Source: an uncultured Bacillus sp. (GTDB lineage Bacteria; Bacillota; Bacilli; Bacillales_B; DSM-18226). From it: a DNA stretch of 43,501 nt. The stretch spans positions 1-43,501 of the forward strand of contig NZ_CAMLDX010000018.1 of assembly GCF_946478885.1 (NCBI RefSeq), read 5' to 3'. The position numbers and the translations under genes were made by a program. Below, one piece after another: positions 16,605-24,705 of the stretch (its first letter is position 1; every line of letters starts with the position of its first letter). The notes below the pieces were generated by a model. It had not been told where the DNA came from and did no database searches. It saw nothing but the letters and a program-made list of their open reading frames with translations.

Positions 16605-16802
16605 GTAATATAACAGCGCGATGAATGTCAATATTTGTTTTAATACAATTTTTATGAGAGAATGGCAAAAACAAAGCATAGCTGTTTCACCTCTACCTGA
16701 CAAGGAACAAGAAATCTTCATTGCTAAACCAATCGTCTGTTCTCGTTTCATATTCGGCTTAATTGGCAGAATAATTCATTAATATTTATTTTACGAAATT
16801 GA

Positions 16803-16831
16803 TTGAAAAATTACTATTTTAATATTATAAT
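16803..16831 (+). promoter_or_regulatory. Sigma-A promoter of the three-gene ABC importer
   Basis: TTGAAA at 16803-16808 and TATAAT at 16826-16831, separated by exactly 17 bases: a near-consensus sigma-A promoter. It is followed by a direct repeat (GCGTAACTGCAT at 16845 and GCGTAAATGCAT at 16861, 16 bases apart) that may be an operator. Confidence 0.75.
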
Positions 16832-16911
16832 TTACTACACAAAAGCGTAACTGCATAACAGCGTAAATGCATTATAGAACTGTAGTGATAGTAGAGGAGG
16901 AACAAACCGAC

Positions 16912-17916
16912 ATGGCAAAGAAAAAGTTTATGGGGTTAGCTGCACTTGGACTGATGGGTGCACTCGTATTAAGTGCTTGCGGCAATGATAATGCAGATGG
17001 GAAGGACGATGCTTCAAGCGGAAAAAAGGAAACAACCTATCAGGTAGGGATTTCCCAGTATGTTACGCATTCTTCTTTAGATGCGGCGACGAAAGGATTT
17101 AAGAAAGCATTAAAGGATGAAGGACTGAAGGTTGAGTACGATGAACAAAACGCTAATGGAGATCAAAATAATGTGTTGACCATTGCGAATAATTTTGCCG
17201 GGGACGGGGTTGATTTGATTTTTGCCAACTCAACGCCAAGTGCCCAGGCTGCTGTACAAGCAACAAAGGATATACCGATTGTGTTTACATCGGTAACCGA
17301 TGCTGTATCTGCCCAGCTTGTTAAATCAATAAAAGAGCCTGGTGGCAATGTAACTGGTACGATTGATAATCATCCGGATGCAATTTCAAATACAGTGAAG
17401 TTTATCAGTGAAAACTTCCCCGGAACAACCATTGGCACAGTCTATAATGCTGGTGAAGCAAATTCTGTTGCACAAGTCGATATGATAAAGAAAGAGATTA
17501 AAGGCACTGATTTAAAGCTTGTTGAAAAATCTGTTTCCACTACAGCTGAGGTGAAGCAAGCGGCAGACAATCTAGTCGGCGCTGCTGATGTAATTTATAT
17601 TATCACGGATAATACTGTTGTTTCCGCATTAAAATCTATCGTGCAGGTAGCAAATGAACATGATATGCCATTATTTGTCGGCGAATTGAATTCAGTGGCA
17701 AATGGGGGATTTGCCGCTTTCGGCTTTGAGTATGAGGATATTGGGTATGAAGCAGGTGTTATGGCGGCACAAATCTTAAGAGGGGAAAAGGAACCGGCAG
17801 ACCTGCCTGTTCAATACCCTCCAAAAATTAAGCTTGTTATCAATAAGACTGCAGCCAAAGAAATGAATATTGAACTAAAGGATGAATGGAAAGAAGCCGC
17901 TGAATTTATTGAATAA
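16912..17916 (+). CDS. ABC importer substrate-binding lipoprotein (TrpX-like)
   Basis: A 334-residue exported lipoprotein: MAKKKFMGLAALGLMGAL, lipobox LSAC, a Gly/Asp-rich linker, then a two-lobed periplasmic-binding fold (VGISQYVTHSSLDAATKGF ... FANSTPSAQAAVQATKDIP). It belongs to the family that includes streptococcal TrpX, whose operons are often linked to tryptophan supply; the true ligand cannot be read from the sequence. The ATG at 16912 follows GAGGAGG; the longer in-frame start at 16867 lies upstream of that site. It is followed by its permease and ATPase. Confidence 0.85.
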   Translation: MAKKKFMGLAALGLMGALVLSACGNDNADGKDDASSGKKETTYQVGISQYVTHSSLDAATKGFKKALKDEGLKVEYDEQNANGDQNNVLTIANNFAGDGVDLIFANSTPSAQAAVQATKDIPIVFTSVTDAVSAQLVKSIKEPGGNVTGTIDNHPDAISNTVKFISENFPGTTIGTVYNAGEANSVAQVDMIKKEIKGTDLKLVEKSVSTTAEVKQAADNLVGAADVIYIITDNTVVSALKSIVQVANEHDMPLFVGELNSVANGGFAAFGFEYEDIGYEAGVMAAQILRGEKEPADLPVQYPPKIKLVINKTAAKEMNIELKDEWKEAAEFIE

Positions 17917-18028
17917 AGCAATTGCTGGCTGGAGAGGCTCTGTTTAAGGAACCTCTCCCTTTCATTTACTCTTCTATTATTAATTGATCACAAGGGCTGG
18001 CATTGCGCTTGCAGAAAGGAAGAATAAG

Positions 18029-19006
18029 ATGTTTAACGCCATTTTTAGTTCTATTGAGGCCGGGGCTATTTATGCTTTAATGGCTTTGGGAGTCTATCTA
18101 TCTTTTAGAATACTAGATTTCCCTGATATGACGGTTGACGGTTCTTTTGTAACAGGTGCATCGGTTGCGGCAGTTATGATCGTCGGCGGTGCTAATCCAT
18201 TTATAGCAACAGTAGCGGCTATTGTAGCGGGATTTATTGCCGGCTGTATTACGGGTCTATTGCATACAAAAGGAAAAATAAACCCGCTTCTATCAGGGAT
18301 TTTAATGATGATTGCCTTATATTCAATTAACTTACGAATTATGGGCAAGTCAAATATTCCTCTTATTCAGGAAGAAACCGTAATCACCAAGCTTACTGAC
18401 TTTTGGCAAGCCTTGCCTATTGATGGAGTGCTGGAGTCTTTGCTGGCAAGTATCGGTTTGGCAGATTATAATCCGAAGACGTGGGGAATTCTAATTGTCA
18501 TGCTGATTTTGGCCTATATTGTAAAGAAAGGAATCGACTATTTCCTAAGAACGGATATCGGTCTTGCTATGCGTGCAACAGGGGACAATGAAACGATGAT
18601 CCGTAGTTTTTCCGCAGACACGGATTATTTGAAGATATTAGGTCTTGGCATTGCCAATGCCTTAGTGGCCCTTTCCGGAGCATTAATTGCCCAATATAAT
18701 GGGTTTAGTGATGTTGGAATGGGGATTGGAATGATTGTCATCGGCTTGGCATCTGTCATTATCGGGGAAGCAATATTTGGAGCGAAAACAGTCGTCAGAG
18801 CGACAATCGCTGTGATTGGCGGTTCAATTCTTTATCGTCTTATTGTTACGCTGGCCTTACGGGTTGAATTTTTGGAAACGGGAGATATGAAACTAATTAC
18901 GGCTATTATTGTGATTGTTGCGTTAATTGTTCCAAGATTTAACGATATCCGAAAGGAAAAGCAACGGAGGGGAAAACGTCTGCTACAGTCAAAGAAAGCG
19001 ATATAA
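18029..19006 (+). CDS. ABC importer permease (TrpY-like)
   Basis: A 325-residue membrane protein with about eight to nine hydrophobic helices, of the branched-chain/TrpY-type permease superfamily. SIEAGAIYALMALGVYLSFR at the N terminus and FPDMTVDGSF are family blocks, and GLAMRATGDNETMIRSFSAD (about 188-207) is the cytoplasmic coupling loop. The ATG at 18029 follows AAAGGAAG; an earlier in-frame start at 17984 lacks a site. Middle gene of the operon. Confidence 0.85.
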   Translation: MFNAIFSSIEAGAIYALMALGVYLSFRILDFPDMTVDGSFVTGASVAAVMIVGGANPFIATVAAIVAGFIAGCITGLLHTKGKINPLLSGILMMIALYSINLRIMGKSNIPLIQEETVITKLTDFWQALPIDGVLESLLASIGLADYNPKTWGILIVMLILAYIVKKGIDYFLRTDIGLAMRATGDNETMIRSFSADTDYLKILGLGIANALVALSGALIAQYNGFSDVGMGIGMIVIGLASVIIGEAIFGAKTVVRATIAVIGGSILYRLIVTLALRVEFLETGDMKLITAIIVIVALIVPRFNDIRKEKQRRGKRLLQSKKAI

Positions 19007-19107
19007 TAGTAAGAAAAATGATTAATTGGAAGCTTTTCAGCCGCGTGACAGCGGAATATTTTATTTCAAAAAATGAGAGCAGGGCTCTTTGAAAAAGGGT
19101 GAATAAA

Positions 19108-19902
19108 TTGCTGCATTTAGATCGGATTTTTAAAGTATTTAATGAAGGGACTCCCGATGAGAAAATCGCCATTCAAGAGGTATCGCTTCATTTGAAACCA
19201 GGTGATTTTATTACAGTCATCGGCAGTAATGGTGCTGGTAAATCAACATTATTGAATATTATATCTGGAAAATTAATGACAGATCTTGGCACGATTACAA
19301 TCGATCGGAAAAATGTGACAAATGTGAAGGAACATAAACGGGCTCAAATGGTGGGACGTGTCTTTCAGGATCCCATGGCAGGAACAGCGCCTACGATGAC
19401 GATTGAGGAGAATCTGGCCATCGCTTATATGAGAACAAATAAACGTGGTTTGCGAATCGGCGTATCCAAAAAAAGAAGAGACTTCTTCAGGGAAAAGCTT
19501 GAAACGCTTCATCTTGGCTTAGAAAATCGATTAGGAGCTAAGGTTGGGTTATTATCCGGAGGTGAAAGACAAGCGCTTTCTCTGCTTATGGCTACCTTTA
19601 CCGAGCCGAAAATTCTCCTGCTTGATGAACATACCGCAGCACTTGATCCGTCTCGTGCCGAACTGATTACGAATTTAACGAAGGAAATCGTCCAAACTTA
19701 TCAATTAACTACGCTGATGGTTACTCACAATATGCAACAGGCGCTTGATTTGGGCAACAGGCTGATTATGATGGATAAAGGACAGATTATTTTTCAGGCG
19801 GATGAGGAAGAAAAACAAAAATTGACAATTGAGAAGCTACTTGCCGAGTTCCAGCGGATTCGCGGGGAAAAAATGACTAGTGACAGAGCCATGCTGATTT
19901 AG
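19108..19902 (+). CDS. ABC importer ATP-binding protein (TrpZ-like)
   Basis: The 264-residue ATPase has Walker A GSNGAGKST, signature LLSGGERQALSLLMA, Walker B ILLLDEHTAALDP and the H-loop MVTHNMQQALDLG. Two start codons are possible: TTG at 19108, six bases after AAGGGTG (chosen), or GTG at 19099, which overlaps that site. The protein completes the lipoprotein-permease-ATPase set. A long nested hairpin with a T-run follows the stop directly. Confidence 0.88.
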   Translation: MLHLDRIFKVFNEGTPDEKIAIQEVSLHLKPGDFITVIGSNGAGKSTLLNIISGKLMTDLGTITIDRKNVTNVKEHKRAQMVGRVFQDPMAGTAPTMTIEENLAIAYMRTNKRGLRIGVSKKRRDFFREKLETLHLGLENRLGAKVGLLSGGERQALSLLMATFTEPKILLLDEHTAALDPSRAELITNLTKEIVQTYQLTTLMVTHNMQQALDLGNRLIMMDKGQIIFQADEEEKQKLTIEKLLAEFQRIRGEKMTSDRAMLI

Positions 19903-19903
19903 G

Positions 19904-20027
19904 GAGCTATCCTAAAGGCAAAGATATCAGGCACCACAAAATAGTATCTCGTATTACTTTGCATAAATTTGCATTGGATATAGATCAGTCGTGGATGCCT
20001 GACACTTTCCGGGATAGCTTCTTTTTG
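19904..20027 (+). terminator. Nested long hairpin after the ABC operon
   Basis: Outer arms GAGCTATCC (19904-19912) and GGATAGCTT (20012-20020) pair over nine bases and are followed by CTTTTTGTG. Inside them TCAGGCACCAC (19927-19937) pairs with GTGGATGCCTGA (19991-20002) with one bulge. The size and nesting are more like a small palindromic repeat element than a simple terminator, but it can terminate the operon. Confidence 0.6.
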
Positions 20028-20102
20028 TGTACAGCTTTGTTCTAAATTGCAGAAATTGAAGTAAACTAGTAATAAGGGTTGTACATCAGGGAGGGGAAGG
20101 AA

Positions 20103-21380
20103 ATGGCGAGAAGGATTGGGTTGTACGGGATATTGGTTTATTTCCTGTACGGCTTATTTTTTTATTGGTATTTATTCTATTTTTCCAATACAAGCCTGCC
20201 GTTTGAGTATCAAGGTACCATGGCAGATCCGGCGACTTTTTTAAATGGACGGGAACTGATGCTGAGTGAAGAGTATTCGGCCATTCGGAATTTATTGTTT
20301 TTCTTGGCAGTTCCGTTTGAGTGGCTGTTTTATTTATTCATTTTACTTTTAGGTCTATCCCGGATTTTTAAAAATTGGGCTGTTTCATCTGCAAGATACA
20401 AATGGCTACAAACTCCTGTTTATTTAATATGGCTTTCTGTTCTTTCCTTTATCGCTCACTTTCCGTTAAGCTTTATCAGCTATTCCTTAGCAAAAAGTTA
20501 TCATATTTCTACCCAGAGCTTTGCTTCCTGGATGAAGGATGGATTGATTGACTTTTGGGTAGGTTATGGTTCATTACTTATTACGGTGGTTGTTCTGTAT
20601 TGGCTGATTAAAAAAAGCGCCAAACGCTGGTGGCTGTATGCGTGGCTGTTATCGATTCCCTTTACTTTATTTATTATGTTCATTCAACCAGTTGTCATCG
20701 ATCCGCTTTACAATGAATTTTATCCGTTAAAAAATAAAGAGCTAGAGACTAGCATTCTGGAATTAGCGGCAGAGGCAGACATTCCGGCAAATCATGTGTT
20801 TGAGGTCAATATGTCGGAGAAAACAAATTCTATGAATGCTTATGTCAATGGCATCGGTTCAAATGCCCGGATCGTTTTGTGGGATACAACGTTAGACAAA
20901 TTATCCACGAAGCAGATTTTATTTATTATGGCCCATGAAATGGCCCACTATGTGGAAAAACATATCTATTTTAATATTCTTCAATCGGTATTTTTTAGTT
21001 TCATTGGTCTTTATGTAGTAGCAAAATTATGGAATGGGTGCATTGTCCGCTATGGAGGTGTGTTGAAGATATCATCAATTCAGGATATCAGTTCATTGCC
21101 GCTTCTGCTTCTGATTGTGTCGATGTTGATGTTTCTTTCAGCCCCGTTGTCAAATGTCATATCGCGCTATGAGGAGACACGAGCAGACCGCTATGCGATT
21201 GAAATGACCCATGATGCTGAAGCAGGCATCACGACATTTCAGGAATTGACTCGTTCCGGACTCACCCAGGTAAATCCCCCCTTTTTGGTGAAAATGTTCC
21301 GTTATGGACATCCGACCATGCTTGAACGGATTTCCACGCTAGAGGAATACGACATCAAACTTAGAAATAAGGGAGAATAA
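20103..21380 (+). CDS. yhfN: M48 family CAAX-type membrane metalloprotease YhfN
   Basis: A 425-residue integral membrane zinc protease of the Ste24/CAAX type, with about seven hydrophobic segments. The zinc motif HEMAHY (H278, E279, H282) and the third ligand in EETRADRYAIEMT (near E358) are both present, and MNAYVNGIGSNARIVLWDTT is the conserved block before the active site. B. subtilis YhfN is of the same length. The ATG at 20103 follows GGGAGGGGAAGG. It precedes a terminator shared with the convergent IDEAL-domain gene. Confidence 0.9.
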   Translation: MARRIGLYGILVYFLYGLFFYWYLFYFSNTSLPFEYQGTMADPATFLNGRELMLSEEYSAIRNLLFFLAVPFEWLFYLFILLLGLSRIFKNWAVSSARYKWLQTPVYLIWLSVLSFIAHFPLSFISYSLAKSYHISTQSFASWMKDGLIDFWVGYGSLLITVVVLYWLIKKSAKRWWLYAWLLSIPFTLFIMFIQPVVIDPLYNEFYPLKNKELETSILELAAEADIPANHVFEVNMSEKTNSMNAYVNGIGSNARIVLWDTTLDKLSTKQILFIMAHEMAHYVEKHIYFNILQSVFFSFIGLYVVAKLWNGCIVRYGGVLKISSIQDISSLPLLLLIVSMLMFLSAPLSNVISRYEETRADRYAIEMTHDAEAGITTFQELTRSGLTQVNPPFLVKMFRYGHPTMLERISTLEEYDIKLRNKGE

Positions 21381-21409
21381 GAATCACATGCTTGGATTTC
21401 CAGTATCAA

Positions 21410-21442
21410 TCAAAAAACATCCTCTTGAAGGATGTTTTTTGA
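21410..21442. terminator. Bidirectional terminator after yhfN
   Basis: TCAAAAAACATCC and GGATGTTTTTTGA form a 13-bp perfect stem around a seven-base loop, with A- and T-runs on both sides, so it works in both directions. Confidence 0.85.
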
Positions 21443-21524
21443 TTTTGGAAGAACGTGTCTTGTGGCTTTAGCAGTGTGTGAAGTAGACGGGAAAGGAGGG
21501 ATAGTGGGGAAATGACCTCCTAAG

Positions 21525-21755
21525 TTATGTGCCGAAACGTTTACACCATTCCCGGTATTGAGAGGATAGCTTGATAAATGCTTCTTCATTGCGTTCATCC
21601 AGTGCCTGATTAATTTGAACAAAAAGTTTTTCTTTTTCTGATTTCAATAAAATCTCTGACAACAGCATCTCAATGTACAAGTCTTGGACATAATTCTTTT
21701 TCCCTTTGTTCATAGCACCGGATTTCTTCAACTCTGTATAAGAGTTTTCTTTCAT
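21525..21755 (-). CDS. yhzC: IDEAL-domain protein, YhzC-like
   Basis: A 76-residue protein with an IDEAL domain at its C terminus (LYIEMLLSEILLKSEKEKLF then INQALDERNEEAFIKLSSQY). This short helical module, with the motif around ALDERNEE (usually IDxALD), occurs in small Firmicutes proteins. A similar gene, yhzC, lies next to comK in B. subtilis, as here. The ATG at 21755 is six bases after AGAGGTG; an upstream in-frame GTG overlaps that site. Function unknown. Confidence 0.75.
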   Translation of the reverse strand: MKENSYTELKKSGAMNKGKKNYVQDLYIEMLLSEILLKSEKEKLFVQINQALDERNEEAFIKLSSQYREWCKRFGT

Positions 21756-21978
21756 CCAAATCACCTCTGATGCTTTTTTATATTATATGGAATAATCCCT
21801 CATTATTCAACCGAATTTTTAAAATTTTTAGAAAATAAACGTTAATATTATTTATAGTCCTTTATACCTTGTATATGAATATTTTATGAATGATTTTGAA
21901 TTAAAATGAATATTTTTTGGAATTTTGATAGTATTAAAGTACTATTATTTGAAGTGAATCAAAGGAGATGATAGTAAT

Positions 21979-22548
21979 ATGGAATTAGTAAAAGGTAGCC
22001 ATGAATATATGATTAATGAATGGACAATGATGATTCAGCCTGTTCAATATAATGACAAGCTATATTCACGCATTCTTCAGCTTGATGGCGAATTCTATTC
22101 TCCCTATAAGCCTAAAACGATTATCGTCAAAAATTGTTTGGATAACTTAAGTGATTTCAATGGCCGGATTAAGGCAAGCAAGCATATTCTTGGCATATCT
22201 AAGAAGGTTCCCATTGTAATCAGCTCCGAAAATCGCATGTTTTTTTTCCCTACTGCTTCACCGGATGATGCAGATTGCTGCTGGATTAATCCGATACATT
22301 ATGAAAAAATCCAGGTGTTGGATAAAAAAAATATCCTTGTGGTTTTTAAAAACAAACAGATAGCAAAAATTTCAATTTCTGAGTATACATTTAATAATCA
22401 AGTGAACAAGACAGTCAGATTGCAAACTCATACGCTTGAGAAACAACGGGAAAATGAAGGGCGTTTATATTTTTTATACCAAAATAATATGAGAGTGTCG
22501 GAAAAGGGCTCAGGACGGAATATTTTGGAATCGGATAAAGAGTTTTAA
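21979..22548 (+). CDS. comK: Competence transcription factor ComK
   Basis: ComK is the master activator of DNA-uptake genes; it binds pairs of AT-boxes in the minor groove. The 189-residue protein aligns along its length with B. subtilis ComK, including VPIVISSENRMFFFPTASP, CCWINPIHYEKI and the conserved SEYTFNNQVNKTVRLQT block. It has an intact frame and a strong site (AAAGGAG) before the ATG. The upstream region is extremely AT-rich with several A4/T4 tracts, compatible with autoregulation, but I did not find an exact pair of AAAA-N5-TTTT boxes. Confidence 0.93.
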   Translation: MELVKGSHEYMINEWTMMIQPVQYNDKLYSRILQLDGEFYSPYKPKTIIVKNCLDNLSDFNGRIKASKHILGISKKVPIVISSENRMFFFPTASPDDADCCWINPIHYEKIQVLDKKNILVVFKNKQIAKISISEYTFNNQVNKTVRLQTHTLEKQRENEGRLYFLYQNNMRVSEKGSGRNILESDKEF

Positions 22549-22690
22549 TTTTGGGTAGCTGCTTCTTTTCACGTAAAGGAAAGTTTCCCGAAAAGGCCAT
22601 ATCTGATTGACAGCATGGATTTATCGCATTTTAGCAGTTTGATAAAAGGCATAAATGAAGAAACTAGGAAAGCGATAAATTCCAGGTTTG

Positions 22691-23071
22691 CTATTCTCTG
22701 CTTCTATTTGGGACTGTATACCGTTTCTGTAGATAGAAGCTCAGCATCTCCTGAGCTTTGTTTCGTATACGTGGATTAAAATAATTATGCCGCTCCTCAT
22801 AGCCTTTATACAAAAATAAAAACCCGGTAAAGGCATCATCGTGGCTGACCTGTTGGACATCTAGTTTTTCTTTTTTCATGTATTGTTTGATGCCTTTTAA
22901 CTCCTTTTGTATCACCTTCATTGTATCTTCGATAAGATCTAGGTAAGGTTGCTTTAATTTAAAAGGACTTTTATGAATAATGGCGAGATCGCGATTTAAA
23001 ATGGTTAAAATCATAGGCAGATAAATGGCCTGCTCCATTAAATCACGATCGCTCTCTGGAATTCTCGTCAT
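22691..23071 (-). CDS. yhjD: Conserved protein of unknown function, probable YhjD
   Basis: A 126-residue soluble protein with no recognisable catalytic motif; the blocks SPFKLKQPYLDLIEDTM and FLYKGYEERHNYFNPRIRNK are typical of the short YhjD-type proteins of Bacillus. In B. subtilis yhjD lies with yhjC and yhjE and, as I recall, belongs to the LexA regulon. Here a LexA box at 23099-23110 and a promoter directly upstream support the same control. ATG at 23071 after AAGGAG; a TTG at 23077 is possible. Confidence 0.65.
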   Translation of the reverse strand: MTRIPESDRDLMEQAIYLPMILTILNRDLAIIHKSPFKLKQPYLDLIEDTMKVIQKELKGIKQYMKKEKLDVQQVSHDDAFTGFLFLYKGYEERHNYFNPRIRNKAQEMLSFYLQKRYTVPNRSRE

Positions 23072-23098
23072 GCTCAAACATCTCCTTTTTTAAAAAAA

Positions 23099-23156
23099 GA
23101 ACAAATGTTCTGTATGCTAATCATACGATAAAATTAGCATCCTTTTCAAGTTTTTT
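23099..23156 (-). promoter_or_regulatory. yhjD promoter with LexA (SOS) box and inverted repeat
   Basis: GAACAAATGTTC at 23099-23110 is an exact GAAC-N4-GTTC LexA/DinR box. On the minus strand a TTGAAA to TATGAT promoter (18-base spacer) ends just before it, so LexA would cover the start site. ATGCTAAT (23114-23121) and ATTAGCAT (23133-23140) form an inverted repeat within the spacer and -10 region and may bind a second regulator. Confidence 0.7.
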
Positions 23157-23218
23157 TCCCTTGGAGGGCTTATTTTTTCAAAAAGTGTTGCATAAGATTG
23201 CTTGGAATTTTCACCAGA

Positions 23219-23256
23219 GGCTACAATGAATCCAGCATGGTCATTGTAGCCTTTTT
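23219..23256 (+). terminator. Orphan plus-strand terminator
   Basis: GGCTACAATGA (23219-23229) and TCATTGTAGCC (23241-23251) form an 11-bp perfect stem followed by TTTTT. No plus-strand protein gene lies upstream before comK (ends 22548). It may end a small RNA or the comK transcript. On the minus strand no T-run follows. Confidence 0.7.
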
Positions 23257-23280
23257 CAAGTGTTGAAGGATCGATGATAG

Positions 23281-23464
23281 CTAATACTGCTTGATCTTTT
23301 CTTGGAATTTAGTTTGAAACACTGCCAAATTTTCCCCTCCGATATTCCCCGTTACTTGATCATGTGAATGCATCCGAAAAAATACGACAACAATAGGAAT
23401 ATGACCAAGCAACAAATTATCCGCGATTATATGTTGAATTCATAGTCTGGTACATCTTTTTCAT
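23281..23464 (-). pseudogene. Frameshifted small coding remnant, family unknown
   Basis: A minus-strand frame ending at the TAG at 23281 encodes LGHIPIVVVFFRMHSHDQVT followed by GNIGGENLAVFQTKFQEKIKQY. It has protein-like composition but no start codon in frame. A second frame upstream starts MKKMYQTMNSTYNRG and stops where the first begins; joining them needs one frameshift. There is no ribosome binding site. It lies at the place of yhjC, but I cannot confirm that identity. It is either a decayed gene or chance. Confidence 0.35.
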
Positions 23465-23564
23465 GTAAAATATAAGAAGAAAAATAGCAGAAAAGGTTAC
23501 TTTCTGTATAAAACTGTCGTTAGCTGTAAAGAGGGTTAAAATATAATGGGAAGGGCAATAATCT

Positions 23565-24512
23565 ATGAGATATGAAAAAATCAGTCAGGAAAAGAAGCTG
23601 AAAAGAAGAAAAAGAAGGCGCAGGCAGCGGTTCTTACTGTTTATTCTGTTTTTACTGCTATGCGGTGTTATCTATGTGTTTATTCAATACCAACAAGGCT
23701 TGTCCAGTTCGGAGGGGAAAGCTAATATTTCGCAGAACGAATATGAGTTTAATGGGAAGCAGGATAAGCATGGAGGAACGAATATCCTATTAATTGGCAG
23801 TGATACAAGAGGAGAAGAGAAGGCTCGTTCCGATACGATTATGATTGCTCAATACCACCCGGATAAACACACGTATAAGCTTATATCTATTATGCGTGAT
23901 ACATATGTCGATATTCCCGGGTATAAGAAAAATAGGATCAATACAGCCTTTGCACTTGGGGGACCGGAGTTATTAAGGAAAACGATCAAGGAAAACTTTG
24001 GTGTCGATACTCAATACTATGCGATTGTTGATTTTGAAGGGTTTGTTCATTTAATCGATGAGGCATTTCCTAATGGGGTTAGAATCGATGTTGAAAAGAA
24101 AATGACCGAGTATATTGATGTACCGCTTAAACCGGGAGTACAGCAGCTGGACGGGAAAAAACTTCTCGGTTATGTCCGGTTTCGCCATGATGCGATGGGA
24201 GATTTTGATCGGGTAAAACGACAGCAAAAAGTGATGAAGGAAGTGGCAGATCAATTTGCCTCTATTCAAACACTGTCTAAGCTGCCAAAGCTAATCGGGG
24301 TTATGAAGCCGTTTGTCAATACTAATTTAGATACTTCTGACTTGATATACATCGGAAAGGATTATTTATCCAAAGAGAATCGGGAAATTGCCACACTAAG
24401 GATCCCGGTAGATGGCGGGTTTGAGCCGGATGAGGTTCCTCAAGTTGGGGAAATACTTCGTGTCGATTTCGAGGAAAATGCAGAAGCGATTGAAGAATTT
24501 CTGAACCAATAG
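23565..24512 (+). CDS. LytR-CpsA-Psr (LCP) family cell-wall glycopolymer transferase
   Basis: LCP proteins transfer teichoic acids or other glycopolymers from lipid carriers to peptidoglycan outside the cell. The 315-residue protein has an Arg/Lys-rich cytoplasmic start, one membrane anchor (about 24-42) and the LCP domain. Visible motifs are NILLIGSDTRGEEKARSDTI, SIMRDTYVDIPGYKKNRINT (pyrophosphate-binding Arg residues) and GYVRFRHDAMGDFDRVKRQQ. The exact paralogue (TagT, TagU or TagV type) cannot be told. AAGGG precedes the ATG by nine bases. Monocistronic. Confidence 0.9.
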   Translation: MRYEKISQEKKLKRRKRRRRQRFLLFILFLLLCGVIYVFIQYQQGLSSSEGKANISQNEYEFNGKQDKHGGTNILLIGSDTRGEEKARSDTIMIAQYHPDKHTYKLISIMRDTYVDIPGYKKNRINTAFALGGPELLRKTIKENFGVDTQYYAIVDFEGFVHLIDEAFPNGVRIDVEKKMTEYIDVPLKPGVQQLDGKKLLGYVRFRHDAMGDFDRVKRQQKVMKEVADQFASIQTLSKLPKLIGVMKPFVNTNLDTSDLIYIGKDYLSKENREIATLRIPVDGGFEPDEVPQVGEILRVDFEENAEAIEEFLNQ

Positions 24513-24705
24513 TGATTGATAATTTTAATTTTTACTTATGGAGTGTACAATAATGGATATGGGGAATCGATTAGGAAAAAGAATTTTAATGTAAGTAAGA
24601 AGGTACAAGCTTTAAAAAACAAGTGGTTTCAGGCTTCAACGCCTGCTTCTTTGGGAAGATGCGGCGGCAAGGTGTTTCCGCATTATATTTAAGGAGAAAT
24701 CTTTA

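Noticed and set aside
16620..16911. T-box riboswitch upstream of the TrpX-like importer
   Set aside because: The leader after the promoter is only about 75 bases; no T-box core or terminator/antiterminator pair is visible.
21780..21970. Defined ComK boxes for comK autoregulation
   Set aside because: Many A and T tracts occur, but no exact AAAA-N5-TTTT pair at helical spacing could be assigned.
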